From the NCBI GenBank assembly GCA_028571685.1, contig CM053143.1:9105501-9169500 (forward strand): a DNA stretch of 64,000 nucleotides. Direction: 5' to 3'. Positions within the stretch are counted from its first letter, which is position 1. Each line of letters starts with the position of its first letter. Below are positions 24,101 through 35,543 of the stretch, piece by piece. Source of the DNA: Heterohyrax brucei (taxonomy: Eukaryota; Chordata; Mammalia; Hyracoidea; Procaviidae). The position numbers and the translations under genes are program-made. The notes beneath the pieces are model-generated. The model saw nothing but the letters and a program-made list of their open reading frames with translations, was not told the DNA's origin and made no database searches.

Positions 24101-24905
24101 GGAAGCGCTAACCCGTGGTATCAACAGTATACAAAGAAAAAAAGAAAGAAAGATAAAAGAAAATACCAACAACCCTCAAACACCATAAATTAAAATAGGT
24201 AATTGAGAACTCTTAAAAATCAAACACTTATGGTCATCCAAAGCCTTCACTAAAGGAATAAAGAGACTGACTAGAGAGACAATGAACATTTGGCTACCGT
24301 GTTTCCAGTTGATGTCTAATCTCTCTAATCTTAAAGGACACTGCAAAAAACCAAAAAGAAAATGACAAATAACTCAATTAAAAAATGGGCAAAGGATGTG
24401 AACAGGAACTTCACCAAAGAAGACATACAGGATGTCAACATATATGTGAAGAAATGCCCGCAATCACCAGCCATCAGAAAAATCCAAATCAAAACTACAA
24501 TGAGATACCATCTCACCCAGCAAGATTGGCAATAATCCAAAAATCACAAAATAATAAATATTGGAGAGAATGTGAAGAGATTGGAACTCTTCTACACTGT
24601 TGGTGGGAGTATAAAATAGTACAACCACTATGGAAATCAATTTGGTGTTAAAAATCTTGAAATAGAAATGCCATATCATCCAGCAATACCACTCCTTGGA
24701 ATATGCCCAGATAAGTAAGCACCACCTTACAGATACATGTGCACCAAATTGCACTTTTTTCCACTGCAGCAAAAAGATGGAAGTAACCCAGGTGCTCATC
24801 AACAGATGAATATTAAACAAGCTACGGTATATTCATACAATGGAATATTATACAGGACCATCTGAAAGACATTATGCCTAGTGAAATTAGCTAGATGCAG
24901 AAGGA
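21169..24905 (+). pseudogene. ORF2: Broken L1 ORF2, copy 3
   Basis: The start is the ATG at 21169, followed by MTTLTPYLSIITLNLWTK, which matches the usual L1 ORF2 N-terminus. Endonuclease text runs to about 21900. Reverse transcriptase follows, with SINAEKGFDEV at motif A. The catalytic box near 23267-23285 reads LFADYTTL, so the second aspartate is replaced by tyrosine. The C-terminal domain is readable at 24385-24651. Stops and frameshifts are frequent. Confidence 0.9.
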
Positions 24906-24939
24906 TGTTGTATGAGATAATTATTATATATATATAAAA

Positions 24940-25086
24940 AAAACCAAACCCACTGCCACCAACTCAATTCCAATTCACGGTGACCGTGTAAAAACAGAGT
25001 AGACCTGCTCTGTATTCTAACCATCGTTTTCTAACCACTGACTTCTTGGTTAGCAGTTGTAGCACATAACCACTACACTACCAGGG
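24940..25086 (-). mobile_element. AfroSINE-type SINE, split by an LTR
   Basis: On the minus strand the SINE reads from its tail (CCAAACCCACTGCC) through the body (ACAGAGTAGACCTGCTC) to the tRNA-like head (CTTGGTTAGCAG and CACTACACTACCAGGG). The last few bases (CAGGGTTTCC) lie beyond the LTR at 25598-25607. It sits at the ORF2/3' UTR boundary of L1 copy 3. Confidence 0.87.
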
Positions 25087-25597
25087 TGTCATGGGTTCAA
25101 TTGTGTCCCCCCAAAAATATGTGCAGCCGTGTGGCTGGGACATGATTCCCAGTATCTTGTGACTGTCCTCCATTCTGTGGTTTCACTAAACTGTATGCTA
25201 AAGGGGCTGTAAATTCCTGCATAGAATTACTTCCTTGCTCTGCAGTAGGGGAGGTTCTCTGGAGTGTAGCTTGCCCCAGCCTTAATGCTTTCAGATTGCA
25301 AGAGATAAAAGAAAAGGGAAACGAAGAGAATCAGGAGCCTGGCACCATCAAGAAATGTGTACTGGGAGAAGAGCGCGTCCTTCGGACCTGAGGTTCCTGC
25401 GCCAAGTCGCTCCCTGGACAAAGACTGATGCAATACCGAACTTTCCTCCAGAGCCGACAAGGGGAAAGCCTTCCCCTGGAGCGGACACCCTGAATATGGA
25501 CTTGTAACCTATCGGACTGTGTAAGAATAAATCTTTCTTTGTTAAAGCCATCCACTCTGTGGTATTTCTGTTAGAGCAGCCCTAGCTGACTAAAACA
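25087..25597 (+). mobile_element. Solo LTR family M, copy 4, with 5-bp target duplication
   Basis: It starts TGTCATGGGTTCAATTG and ends CTGACTAAAACA. CAGGG is duplicated at 25082-25086 and 25598-25602. The length is 511 bp, with an AATAAATCTTTCTTTG signal about 70 bp before the end. The CAGGG belongs to the head of the SINE, so the order of events is L1, then SINE, then LTR. This is one of the two cleanest members of the family in the window. Confidence 0.9.
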
Positions 25598-25843
25598 CAG
25601 GGTTTCCAGTTGTTCCATTATTATAAGGACACAACAAAAGATTTAGGCTCAGAATAAATCAATCTTTGATGGCTACAAAGGTAGGAAGTGAGGGAGAGAG
25701 ATTTCTACCAATTATATAGTGTTTAGGATTCACATTGGGTGTAGGATGTGACAGCATGCACTAGAAAAGTGGTACCCAGAACTTCACTACATCACAAACT
25801 GTTCCCTAAATGTGGCCCAACTTTTTGAAAGAGCAGAGTAACA

Positions 25844-25860
25844 GGGTTAGGGTAGGGGGG
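25844..25860 (+). other. GGGTTAGGGTAGGGGGG tract in the L1 3' UTR
   Basis: The tract is telomere-like by eye but only two units long. It lies in the 3' UTR of L1 copy 3, in the same general zone as the G-run block of copy 1. It is best read as the L1 G-rich tract. Confidence 0.5.
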
Positions 25861-27179
25861 CCAGGCTTTCAGGGAACATTTAGACTAACTGGCATACCCA
25901 AGCTTTTTCAATTTTTCTCTAGAAAATATCCTGTGTACCATTCGGGTGAATGGGGACAGATCTTGGTCAAATAGACACGGGAAGTTCCACATGAAAGAGG
26001 GGACTGTGCTGTCACAGGGGGTAGGAAGAGGGGAGAGCACTTAGAGTAATAATGGTGCAAGTTCTGGGTGTTATATGGAAAATTGGTATAGATTGTAAAC
26101 TTGCACTTTAAATCGATAAAATTCTTTGAAATATATACATAGATATTTAGAATTTTATTTATTGTGCTTTAAGTGAAAGTTCACAATTCAGGTCAGTTTG
26201 TCATATAAAAGCTTACACACATATTGTTATGTAATGCTAGTCTCTCTCCAACAAGATGACAGCACACTTCTCCTCTCCACCCTGAATTTTCCTTGTGCAG
26301 TCAACCAGTTCCTGAACCCCTCTACCCTCTCATCTTGCCAGAACATATGGTCCCTAGACTCTCTACTAGCCCAGCACTGAAACCAAGTAAATATACTAGA
26401 CTAACTGAATCAAAAGTGCACACTTCACCAGTTTCGTTTTAGGTCTTGCAATCCAGCCGAATCTTTCTCTGAAGAGATGGCTTTGGGAATGGTTTCAGTT
26501 CTGGGCCAACAGAAAGTCCAAGGTCCATATCTTCCAGGACCTTCCAGTCTATCAGACCATGAAGTCTAGTCTTTTTACTACAGTACGAGTACTGCACCTA
26601 GCTTTTCTTCTACTCCATCAGGGACTCTTGGTTGTGTACCTGTCAGGGTAGACATCGGTGGTAGCCGGGTACCATCTAGTTCTTTGGGACTCATCCTGTT
26701 GTAGCTTCTGGTTTAATTGGACCTTTATGTCTCCTGGACTTAAATTTTCTTTGTGTCTTTGGTGTCCTTCATTTTCCTTTTCTGCAGCTGGATTGGGACC
26801 AATTGATGTTTCTTACATGGCCACTTGCTAGCTTTTAAGTGGCTCAGATACCATTCACCGAAGTGAAATGCTGAACATTTTCTTAATAAACTTTGTTGTG
26901 CCAGTTGACCTAGATGTTTCTTAAAACCATGGTCCCCAGACTCCCTCTGCTGCTAACATTTCCCTTGAAGTATTTAATTGTGTTCAGGAAACTTATTAGC
27001 AGTTGTGCTGACACAGTACTTCTGTATTGTATGATGTCTTTCTTGTCACCTGAAATAATTCTTGTGTACTATCTAGTAAGTGACAACCTCTCTCCCTCTT
27101 TCCCCATCCTCGTAGCCATCAAAGAATATTTTCTTCTGGGTGTAAACCTTTTCTTGGGTTCTTATAACAATGGCCTCAT

Positions 27180-29610
27180 ACAATATTTGTCCTTTTGCAA
27201 CTAACTTCAGTCATAGTGCCTTCCAGTTTCCTCCATATTGCGATGTTTCACAGATTTATCATTGTTCTTCATCATGTAGTGTTTCATTTTGTGAATATAC
27301 CATAATTTGTTTTTCCACTGACGGACTCTTAGGTTGTTTCCAACTTTTTGCTGTTGCGAACAGTACTGCAACAAACATAAATGTGTGTATGTCCATTTGT
27401 GTGAGGACTCTTGTTCCTCTACAATATATTTCAAGAAATGAGATTCTTACATTGTATGGTGCTTCTATTTCCATCTTTTTAAGGAGGACCAAATCAATTT
27501 CCAAAGTGGTTGTGGCATTTTACATTCCCAGTAGCAGTGCATAAGTGTTCCAGTCTCTCCAAACCTCTCTATTTTTTGTATTAATTCTAGCCTAACTAGG
27601 ATACGATGGTATCTTATTTTACTTTTGATTTGTATTTCTCTAATGGCTACTGATCATGAGCATCTCCACCTGTCTGTTATTCTCCTGAATGTCTTCTTTA
27701 GTGAAGTGTCTGTCTGTACACTTTGTCCACTTTTTAATTGGGTTGCTGGTCTTTTCATTGCTGAAGTTTTGCAGTATCTTGTAGATTTTAAAGATTAGAC
27801 ACTGATTGGATTTGTCATAGACAAACTGTTTTTTTCCAAGTCTGTCAGTTGTCCTTTCACTTTTTTGATAAATTCCTTGGATGAGCATAATTGTTAGATC
27901 TTTAGGAATTTGCAGTTATCCATTTTTACTTTGGGTGTCTGTACATTGTTAGTAATATTTTATATCCTGTTTATGCCTTGTGTTAGGGATCCCACCATTG
28001 TCCCCATTTCTTCTTCCATGATCTATATTGTTTTAGATTTTGCATTTAGGTCCTTGATCCATTTTGTGTTAGTTTTTCTTCATGGTTTGAGATATGGATC
28101 TTGTTTCATTTTTTGCAGAAGGATATCTAGTTATGACGACAATATTTGTTAAATGGATCATCTTTTCCCCAGTTGATGGACTTTGCACCTTTGTGAAGTA
28201 TCAGCTGCTTATAGGGGGATGATGTTATATCTGGATTCTCAATCTTTTCCATTGGTCTCTGTGTCTGTTTTTGTACCAGTTCCAGGTTGTTTTGACTACC
28301 ATGGCAGTGTAATAGTAAAGTCAGGTAATACGAGGCTGAACGCTTTGATCTTCTTCTTCTGTAATGTTTTATTTATCTGGGTCTTCTTTCTTTTCCTTAC
28401 GAAGTTGGTGATTTGTTTCTTCATTTCATTAAAAAATGCCAACACAATTTGTATTAATATTGCATTGCATCTATAAATTGCTTTAGGTAGAACAGACATT
28501 TTTACAATGTTGAGTCTTTCTACTAATGGGCAAGGTAGATTTCTCCACTTAGGTAGGTCTTTTCATTTCTTACAGCAATGTGTTACAGTATCCTTTGTGT
28601 AGATCTTTTTACATCTGTGATTAGATTTATTCCTAAGTATTTTATCTTCTTGGAGGTTACTGTAAATGGTATTGATTTGATGATTTCCTCTTTGATGTTT
28701 TCTTTGTTGCTATAGAGGAATCTAAGTGATTTGTGTATGTTAATTTTATATCCTAATACTTTGCTGAACTCTTCTGTTATTTCCTATAGTTTTGGGGGGA
28801 GTCCTTTAGGATTTTCTGTGTATTAAATTATATCATCCACAAATAGAGATACTTTTACTCCTTCCTTACCAATGTGTATGCTCTTTATTTCTTTTTCCAG
28901 CTTAAACTTCTCTGAATAGCACCCCTTGCAATGATGAATAACAGTGGTGACAAAGGTGTCTTTATCAAGAATATGCTGACTTTGTAGAATGGGTTTGGGA
29001 GGGTTTCCTTCTTTTCTATGCTTTAAAATACCTTTAGTAATAGTGATGGTAACTTTTGCCTGAAAGTTTAGTAGAATCTTCTAATTAAGCTTTCAGTACC
29101 AAAGCTTTTTGTTATTGTTGTTGGGAGTTATAAAATTTCCTCTTCAAACTCTTGTCATGGATTTATTTAGTTGTTCTACCTCTGTTTGTGTTAGTTTAGA
29201 TCGGTAGCGTGTTTCCAGAGATTTGTATGTTTCCTCTAGGTTTTCAAATTTATTAGAGTACAATTTTTCATAATATTCTATGATTTTATATATTTCAGTT
29301 GAGTCTGTCACAATACAATCTATCATTTTTTACTTGGGTTATTTGCTTCCTCTTCTGTTTTTCTTTTGTCAATTTGGCCAGTGGTTTATCAGTTTTGTCA
29401 ATCTTTTCAAAGAATCAGCTTTTGGTCTTGTTAAGTCTTTCAGTTGTTTTTCTCTTCCTTATTTCATTTAATTCTACTCTAATTTCCCTTACTTGCTTTC
29501 TCCTTCCCAAAGCCTCTTTTGCCATTCTCTTCCTATTTGTTGTAGTTGTACTTAATGTTGAGTTTAGCCTTATTGACTCTCCTTTGTAAATGACTTTTTG
29601 TTTATCCATA
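27180..29610 (-). pseudogene. ORF2: Broken L1 ORF2 lacking the endonuclease, copy 4
   Basis: The C-terminal domain, reverse transcriptase and linker are present in pieces. The catalytic box near 28825-28850 reads SLFVDDII followed by a stop, so the alanine of FADD is valine but both aspartates remain. The linker text LGRRKQVREIRVELNEI is typical of L1. At about 29610 the ORF stops being ORF2-like, and ORF1 sequence follows within some 30 bp. Confidence 0.85.
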
Positions 29611-29639
29611 ACAGCTCTTAAAATTCTCTTTTAATCTTA

Positions 29640-30273
29640 TGTTTCAGCAGCTGTGCTTGTAATATGTCTTGGTGATTTTCTTTTGGGATATACCTTATGT
29701 GGAGTTAGATAAGCATCTTAAATAGATACCTTCTTATCTTTCATGGTATCAGAGAAGTTTTCTGCTGACAAATCTTCAACAATTCTCTCTGTATTTTCTG
29801 TTACCACCACTGTTCTGTTACTCCAATCACTCATAAGTTATTCCTCATGATAGACTACCACATAATTTTTATGGTTTCTTGATTTTTCCTTAGATATGTT
29901 GGAGTAGAGCACTTAACCTTCATTCTTACTAATTCTGACTTTCATTACCTCATTTCTACTCCTATGACTTTCATTGAGTTGTTGAATTCTGGAATTTGGT
30001 AGTGAATCCTCTGAATTTCTGTTTGCATCTCTCTGTGATTCTTGCAACCTGTTAAACCTATAATTATGCTCTTCTCTGATTTTTTTTTTTTTTTTTTTTT
30101 TTTAGTTCTTCTTTTTCACTGTCTGTGTGCTTTTTGGCTTATTTTGCATGTTTCCTGATCTCTTAAGGAGTTCTGTATATTAATGTTTTGTATTCTGCTT
30201 CTGGTAATTTCAGGCAGTTCTCTTCATCTGGAAGATTTCTTGATTTTTTCTTTTGGAAGTTTCTGAAGCCATT
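29640..30273 (-). pseudogene. ORF1: Truncated L1 ORF1 with a T24 insertion, copy 4
   Basis: The start codon is near 30273 (MASETSKRKNQEIFQ on the minus strand). The N-terminal and coiled-coil regions are readable to about 29640, where the C-terminal part is deleted. A run of 24 T (30080-30103) has been added inside the frame where other copies have a short T-rich word. Confidence 0.78.
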
Positions 30274-31469
30274 ATGGTCTGGCTGCTTATGTGATTTGAT
30301 ATTGACTGTTGTCTCTGAGCTATCAATAAGTTGTTGCATATGTTTATTTTATGTTTACTTGCAGTGTCCTGGCTTCTTCTCTTGTTTTTATATCTCTAAA
30401 TAGGCTGGTCATGTGTGCCAGTTTGATTATTGTCACCCTGAAGCTCTAAAATTCTGTCAGCAGGTGATTAGAGTGTTAACTGGCCCCTCAGTGCCTGTGA
30501 GAAAAGTGTGTACCTGTATCCTAAAGTGCATTGGTGGGTGGGTCTTGCAGTTTAAATGTGACTGTCCAGTGACATTAGCTTAAGGACTATGGGCCACCAA
30601 TTATTTTGGCCCCTGTTGTGAGTGACTAGGTGGCATGGGTGGAGCCACCAGTTCTCAGGCCTGTACTGTGTATAGGTGAGGACCCTGCTTGATATGTAGT
30701 GTGGTATTGAATGTTACAACCCTGCTTTTCCACTTTATAGGTGATACAGTAAAATTAGGTTCAGGTTAATAGCCTTCTGTACTGTGCTAATAAAATCCTA
30801 CACTGTGGTCAGTCTGCACAGTTCTATGCCGGACTGAAAGGCTTTCAGTCTGTGGATCATTATGCTTCTGCCCTGAGTTCCCTACTTAAAGTGAGTCAGC
30901 AGATTATTTTATTCTGTTTGTTAATTTGTTCCATCTCCAAGGTTGGGAGAATGCCTCACAGTGCCTAAGGGATTATACTTCTGGCCCTGGAGATATATAA
31001 ATCTCTGAGTTGGCTCCAATCCAGTGCAGAACAGGAGGAGGACATGAAAATTGGAGAGAAGTTTATTCTAAAAGGGAATGTTTTGATCTGTGCATGGTAT
31101 GTTAGAGGCAAGTTACTTATCTTTTGTCTATCCAGTGCCACTTTTCACTGATTCTAGAGGCCTGAGTGGACTCTCCGCTGCAGGGTCTCTCCAACTGTGG
31201 AAAATGAGTCCCGAATGCCACTGCTTGCCTCACCACACTGGTCCCAGTAGATCTGGCCTGTGAGGTACTAGTTCCTACCAGGTAAAGTCTGGCAACTACT
31301 TCCTGTTATTGACCCATCTTCCCTCCTCTGGCCACTCAGTCATATTCTTCGGTGTTGTATTTGATGTTCAGGGCACCAAGAATGCTGTATATAATTGGCA
31401 TTTTTTCAGGTCTTTGTTGCAAGAGGGACAACAGAAAGCATTTGACTACTCTGCCATCTTGGCCCTGCC
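30274..31469 (-). promoter_or_regulatory. L1 5' UTR, copy 4
   Basis: About 1.2 kb lies between the ORF1 start and the L1 5' end. It is related to the 5' UTR of copy 5 at 58161-59174 (the AATAGGCTGGTCATG word and the shared ending in a CTGACTAC-type word before the CCATCTTGG-type terminus). I see no tandem monomers here, unlike copies 2 and 6. A promoter role is inferred from position. Confidence 0.65.
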
Positions 31470-32093
31470 TCTGTATCATATTTTTTAAACCAAGGTACTA
31501 TTCTTGGACATTTACGATGTTTTAAATTTCATATTATAATAAAAAATTCTGCTGCAAACATTTTAGGACAGTACTAAGTACACTCATAACTTTGGAATAT
31601 TTGGATTCGGCATTTACATCCTTTAAATCTGTATTAGTCAAAGTAGGTTAACTGCTATCACAAACAACCCCAAAATCTCAAAATTTTAATGCAACAAATA
31701 CTTGTTTCTTACTCCCATAGTGTCCTGTGATGATTTTCAGGTCAGAGGTTTTCCTGGGCAGCTGTCCTCCAACCAGAAAACTCAGGATGTTTATACTTCT
31801 AGTATATACTTCCACTAGTGGGAAGTCAATGAGTAACATCTCTGTGATGATTTAGGATATTCTCTCACTGTGCCAGAAACAGGACTCATCACTGCCATTC
31901 ACACTGAATTGCCTAGAGCTCAACCATAGCTTGATATACCAACATCTATCTATCTATAGATTATGATTCAATCTAATGATCTGTCTCTTTGTAAGTGTGG
32001 GTAGGGATAGGAAATCAAGTCTATATTTGAAGCTAAGAGAAAATATGCAGAAAACTGTATCTTTTCCAGACCATTTTTCTTAACGAGACTAAA
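31470..32093. other. Old repeat-like stretch, family not assigned
   Basis: Around 31635-31930 the order ACTGCTATCACAAACAACCC, then CCAAAATCTCAAAATTTTAA, then a TTTCTTACTCCCATAG-type block resembles a common old mammalian interspersed repeat. I cannot name it safely. No gene is seen. Confidence 0.35.
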
Positions 32094-32244
32094 CTTGAAA
32101 CCAAACCTACTGCCATTGACTCACAGCAACCCTACAGGACAGAGTAGAACTGCCCCATAGGGTTTCCAAGGAGTGGCTGGCAGATTTGAAATACCAATCT
32201 TTTGGTTAGCAGCCAAGTTTTTAACCACTGTGCCACCAGTGCTC
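32094..32244 (-). mobile_element. AfroSINE-type SINE, nearly complete
   Basis: Reading the minus strand from tail to head, it shows ACCAAACCTACTGCCATTGA, GACAGAGTAGAACTGCCCCA, TAGGGTTTCCAAGGAG, CTTTTGGTTAGCAGCC and ACTGTGCCACCAGTGCTCC. This is the best preserved minus-strand copy in the window and the reference I used for the others. Confidence 0.92.
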
Positions 32245-34204
32245 CAAACTTGATTAGGACATTCATATATACTGAGATAGTGTTAGCCTATGCCTGTCAT
32301 CCCAACATGGTTGTTACAAGTACCCCCTCTCAGTCTAAAACGGTCCTGTTTTATGCAATAAATTATGTGATCACCAGGCTGTAACTCAATATCCAAACCC
32401 TAAAGTATCCTGAGTCTCCTTGCCCCAGGTTCATGTGTCCTTCTGCTTCCCTTACTATCGTCTGACATCTAGATTGCTTTCAACACCAACCAGATGTGTT
32501 TCTCTGAACTAACAAACTGAAAACAGTTTTCAAGGCAGAAAGACTAATGCTGACGCATCGGGGTTTTTCCCTGAGAATGGAAGCTACAAGAAGTTAGATT
32601 TTATTTCAATATAGTTATGATCTTTCTGTAATTGATGTCATTCAGAAAACAAAAATATTTGCCTAATAAGATTATGAAGTTCATACTCTTGAAGCAGTTC
32701 AGATGAAAGCTGTTGAAATATCTGCTAGGAGAATTCCTTGTGCCTAGAAGTTTGGAATAGAAAATTTGTTAAGTCTGCCAAATTTATGACCCTGTGATTT
32801 TATCTAGGTTGGTAAACCTTGAGTGGGCCAACTATGTCCTTTTGGGGGTACAACTCATTGCTATCCAAGGCTGTAGCTTCCTACAGCTGCTCATCTGGAA
32901 TGGCTTTTTATATGAAGGACTCAAGCATAGTTTTCTAAAATAGCTTAATAGTGGTGATTTTTCAGTGTTTCATGAAGTAGAATTTCCTCTCTTTGCCTTA
33001 GGGAATTGCCGCTAAAGAATCTAATACTATGTTTTCTCAACTGAACCTATAAAAGTATGACTTTTCTAAAACATATTCTTTTGTAAGTATACCATATTCT
33101 CTGCAATTCTGGTCTCTGCAAGTAAAGGAAAGGAAACTGTAATTAGTTATGTTCTTGCAACATAAGGGCTGATTGCTAGCTCTGTTCTCTTGTGCTTTTG
33201 AATCTCCAAAGGCTTGTTTTGCTTCTAATGCTACATAAACTATTTTCACTGTAAAATCAAGGCAGAGAGATAAATCTAGGATAAAGGCAGAGTCAGAGAC
33301 AGCACAAGACAGAGAGAAGTAGAAAATAAAACAAAGAAAGAAAAGAAGCTATAAGGAATGATTGCAGTCAAGGTGATATAATTGTGTTGCTTTTTTCTTT
33401 GTGTTGGTAGAATTGCTTACTGATGAAATAGTTAAAAATATGCTGTAAAATATGTCTGCTGTCACACATGTTAAAGAAAAATAGCACAATTTCAGGAAAC
33501 AAAGCTATCGTCAGGGACACTGAGGTGAATAGAGAACACAGTTAAGTTTCTGTTTCAACTTCTCTCAGTATGAAAAGTAGTCTTAAATTGCATATTCATA
33601 TTTATAAATTCAAAATTAAGTAGCTTGATTCATTTTAAACATTTGGCTTCTTTTTTTTTTTTGCTTATTTCTAGTTTGGTTTTTTCTTTGAGGCACAAAA
33701 AAAACGAAGCCAGGTCTCACAGGTTTTAGTTCCCACTTAAATTATGGAGTTTAGGGAACGGCTTTGTGATTCTCATCAACCTGATTTTTCTTTTCTCCTA
33801 GTCACTCATTTTCTTCTTTTTTTAAAAAAAACTTGTTATAACCCAGTGATAATCACAACAAATTTCAATATTTTTCCCTATCACAATTTATTTCTATGAG
33901 AAGCCAAACCATTGAATTATAACCAAATTCCAAATGGCCTTAAACATAACAGGAAATTTTGTCTTTGAACAAATTCAATCAATTTAGGAAGTTGTAAGAA
34001 TCATTTCTGATAAGAACAATTTTGCAGTCTCATTGGATCTGCTGAACATGGTATAAGATTGTTGAGATGTTACAAAAGGAAAATGTTCTAGCAGTAATCC
34101 AAATAGTAAACCTACCTATTGTGGCCTTTCTGAACATAACAATCAAAGTATTAACAAAATTTTGAATCATTCACATACCAATGTGACTTGTTTATCTTAA
34201 GATA
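32245..34204. other. Unassigned non-coding stretch
   Basis: No gene, RNA or clear repeat was recognised. It is AT-rich with short T and A runs near 33650 and 33825. A minus-strand frame of 70 codons at 33037-33249 has no recognisable motif. Confidence 0.4.
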
Positions 34205-34592
34205 TACATTGTGGATTGAAATATGTTTACTCCAGAAGATATATTGAAGTCTCAACCCTTATACTTGTGAATATGACCTTATTTGGGGAATGTTTTTTCC
34301 TGTATTTCTGAAGATATTGTCAGTTAAGTTAATGATGTATACTAGAGTAGAAATGGGTCCTAATCTTACACGACTGTTGTCTTATAAAAGAAGAGGACAG
34401 AGATAGAAATACAGTCATGCATATATACCTAAAGCAGCAGCAGAATGCCAAGGATTCAAAACAGGTACGAAAAGCTGAGAGGCTGTCTGAGAACCCTCTG
34501 AAGGAAAAAGTATGATTGATATTCTGGATATTTTTACCTTGAGAACCATGGGACAATAACCTTATGTTCTTTAAAGATATCCATGTTTTGGT
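34205..34592 (+). mobile_element. MLT1-like MaLR LTR, old
   Basis: The order matches MLT1: TGAAGTCTCAACCC, GAATATGACCTTATTTGG, GTTAAGTTAATGATG, GGGTCCTAATC, TTATAAAAGAAGAGG, and an AATAACCTTATGTTCTTTAAAG block near the end. It is diverged from the family M LTRs and lacks clear ends. A SINE tail fragment follows directly. Confidence 0.6.
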
Positions 34593-34640
34593 ATGTCACA
34601 ATGAGTCAGAATTGACTCAGCAGAAATTCATTTGGTTTTT
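34593..34640 (+). repeat. SINE tail fragment
   Basis: AATGAGTCAGAATTGACTCA and GCAGAAATTCATTTGGTTTT match the AfroSINE 3' tail without any body. It carries the (G/T)GTTT-type tail rather than the CTTGG-type tail of the fragments listed as a-f. Confidence 0.6.
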
Positions 34641-34767
34641 TGAGATTATTCTGTCTTTCAGTAAGGTTGCTGGGTGGCCCAGACAATTTATGACTTGTCC
34701 ACTAACCTAAACACTGCTAATATCTCTTTTTCTCTGGCTGTGTTTATCTTTGTTTTTTAGTTACTGT

Positions 34768-34970
34768 TGTAGAAGGCCTGATAGCATATCAGTCGAGTAC
34801 TCAGCTGCTAACTGAAAGGTTCTTGGTTCAAACCCCACAGCTACTCCAAGAGAGAAATATGTGATAGTCGACTTCCATAAAGATTAGAGCCTTATGAAGT
34901 GCATGGACAGTTCTGCTTTGTCTTATATAGCTTTTAAAAGTCAGAATAAGCTTGATGGCACACAACAACT
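34768..34970 (+). mobile_element. AfroSINE-type SINE, diverged
   Basis: The tRNA-like head has a recognisable B-box-like TGGTTCAAACCCC after CAGCTGCTAACTGAAAGGTT. The body reads GCATGGACAGTTCTGCTTTG and the tail is AGCTTGATGGCACACAACAAC. The tail end resembles the RTE end (CACCTAACAAC type) more than the usual SINE end. Confidence 0.72.
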
Positions 34971-35136
34971 ATTTTTAAGAAATTTTATTATGTGAATAGA
35001 TTTCTTGTGGTGATGGTTTGTTGAGCTTCTTGCATCTGTGGATTGATTTGTTTGTTGTTTAGTTTCTGACTCACAGTGACCCTGTGTACAACAGAATGAA
35101 ACACTGTCTTGTCCTACAGTTTCCTCATAATCATTA

Positions 35137-35222
35137 CGCACTCCTTGGAAATTCTATGGGGGAGTTCTACCCTGACCTATGGGATCGTTATAAGTCAGAA
35201 TTGGCTCGACGGCACTGGGTTT
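35137..35222 (+). mobile_element. 5'-truncated AfroSINE inside the RTE element
   Basis: Only the 3' half is present: CTCCTTGGAAATTCTATGGG, GGAGTTCTACCCTGACC, and the tail AAGTCAGAATTGGCTCGACG followed by GCACTGGGTTT. It replaces a few bases of the RTE sequence between CATAATCATT and GACCACTGTTGC. Confidence 0.82.
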
Positions 35223-35510
35223 AAGACCACTGTTGCAGCCACTGTGTCAATCTGTCTTGTTGAGGATCTACCCAACATGATGTAGTTCTCCAGGGACTGA
35301 TCCCTACTGATATCATGTCCAAAGTATTTGAGATGTAGTCTCTCCATCCTTGCTTCTAAGGACCATTCTGGCTATAATTCTTCTAAGACAGATTTCTTCA
35401 TTGTTTTGGTAGTTCATAGTATAATCAATATTCTTCCCAACACCATGATTCAAAAATGTCTATTCTTATCTGGTCTACCTTATTCATTGTCCTGCATTCT
35501 TGAGAGTATG

Positions 35511-35543
35511 CTAAGCTAGCTAAGTGCCGTCGAGTTGGATCCT
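35511..35543 (-). repeat. Tail-only RTE/AfroSINE fragment, copy d
   Basis: CTAAGCTAGCTAAGTGCCGT followed by CGAGTTGGATCCT is the reverse of the GGATCC...ACGGCACTT tail. It interrupts the RTE sequence between GAGAGTATG and GAAAAATACCATG, where the RTE consensus as I recall it is continuous. Confidence 0.72.

Larger units (their letters stand above)
19110..26145 (+). mobile_element. L1 LINE copy 3, near full length, invaded by LTRs and a SINE
   Basis: The order is a short 5' UTR remnant, ORF1 (about 19350-20136), an LTR insertion (20245-20794), spacer, ORF2 (from 21169), a SINE with a nested LTR (24940-25607), and a 3' UTR (about 25608-26145). It faces L1 copy 2 head to head. The 3' UTR differs from those of copies 1, 2 and 6 and has no clear A-tail. 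L1 copy 4 begins at once in the opposite direction. Confidence 0.88.
26150..31469 (-). mobile_element. L1 LINE copy 4, with 5' end but a large internal deletion
   Basis: The minus-strand 3' UTR (26150 to about 27180) is a second type, shared with L1 copy 5. ORF2 runs to about 29610 and ORF1 from about 29640 to 30273. A 1.2-kb 5' UTR ends at 31469 with CTGCCATCTTGGCCCTGCC, the reverse of the usual L1 5' start with CCAAGATGGCAG. The endonuclease, spacer and ORF1 C-terminus, perhaps 2 kb in all, are missing between ORF2 and ORF1. No clear target duplication is seen. Confidence 0.88.

Noticed and set aside
25844-25860. Interstitial telomere repeat
   Set aside because: Only two TTAGGG-like units, located in the L1 3' UTR zone that is G-rich in other copies.
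30080-30103. T24 run as the tail of a retrocopy in L1 copy 4
   Set aside because: No inserted sequence follows it. ORF1 text continues directly, so it is read as expansion.
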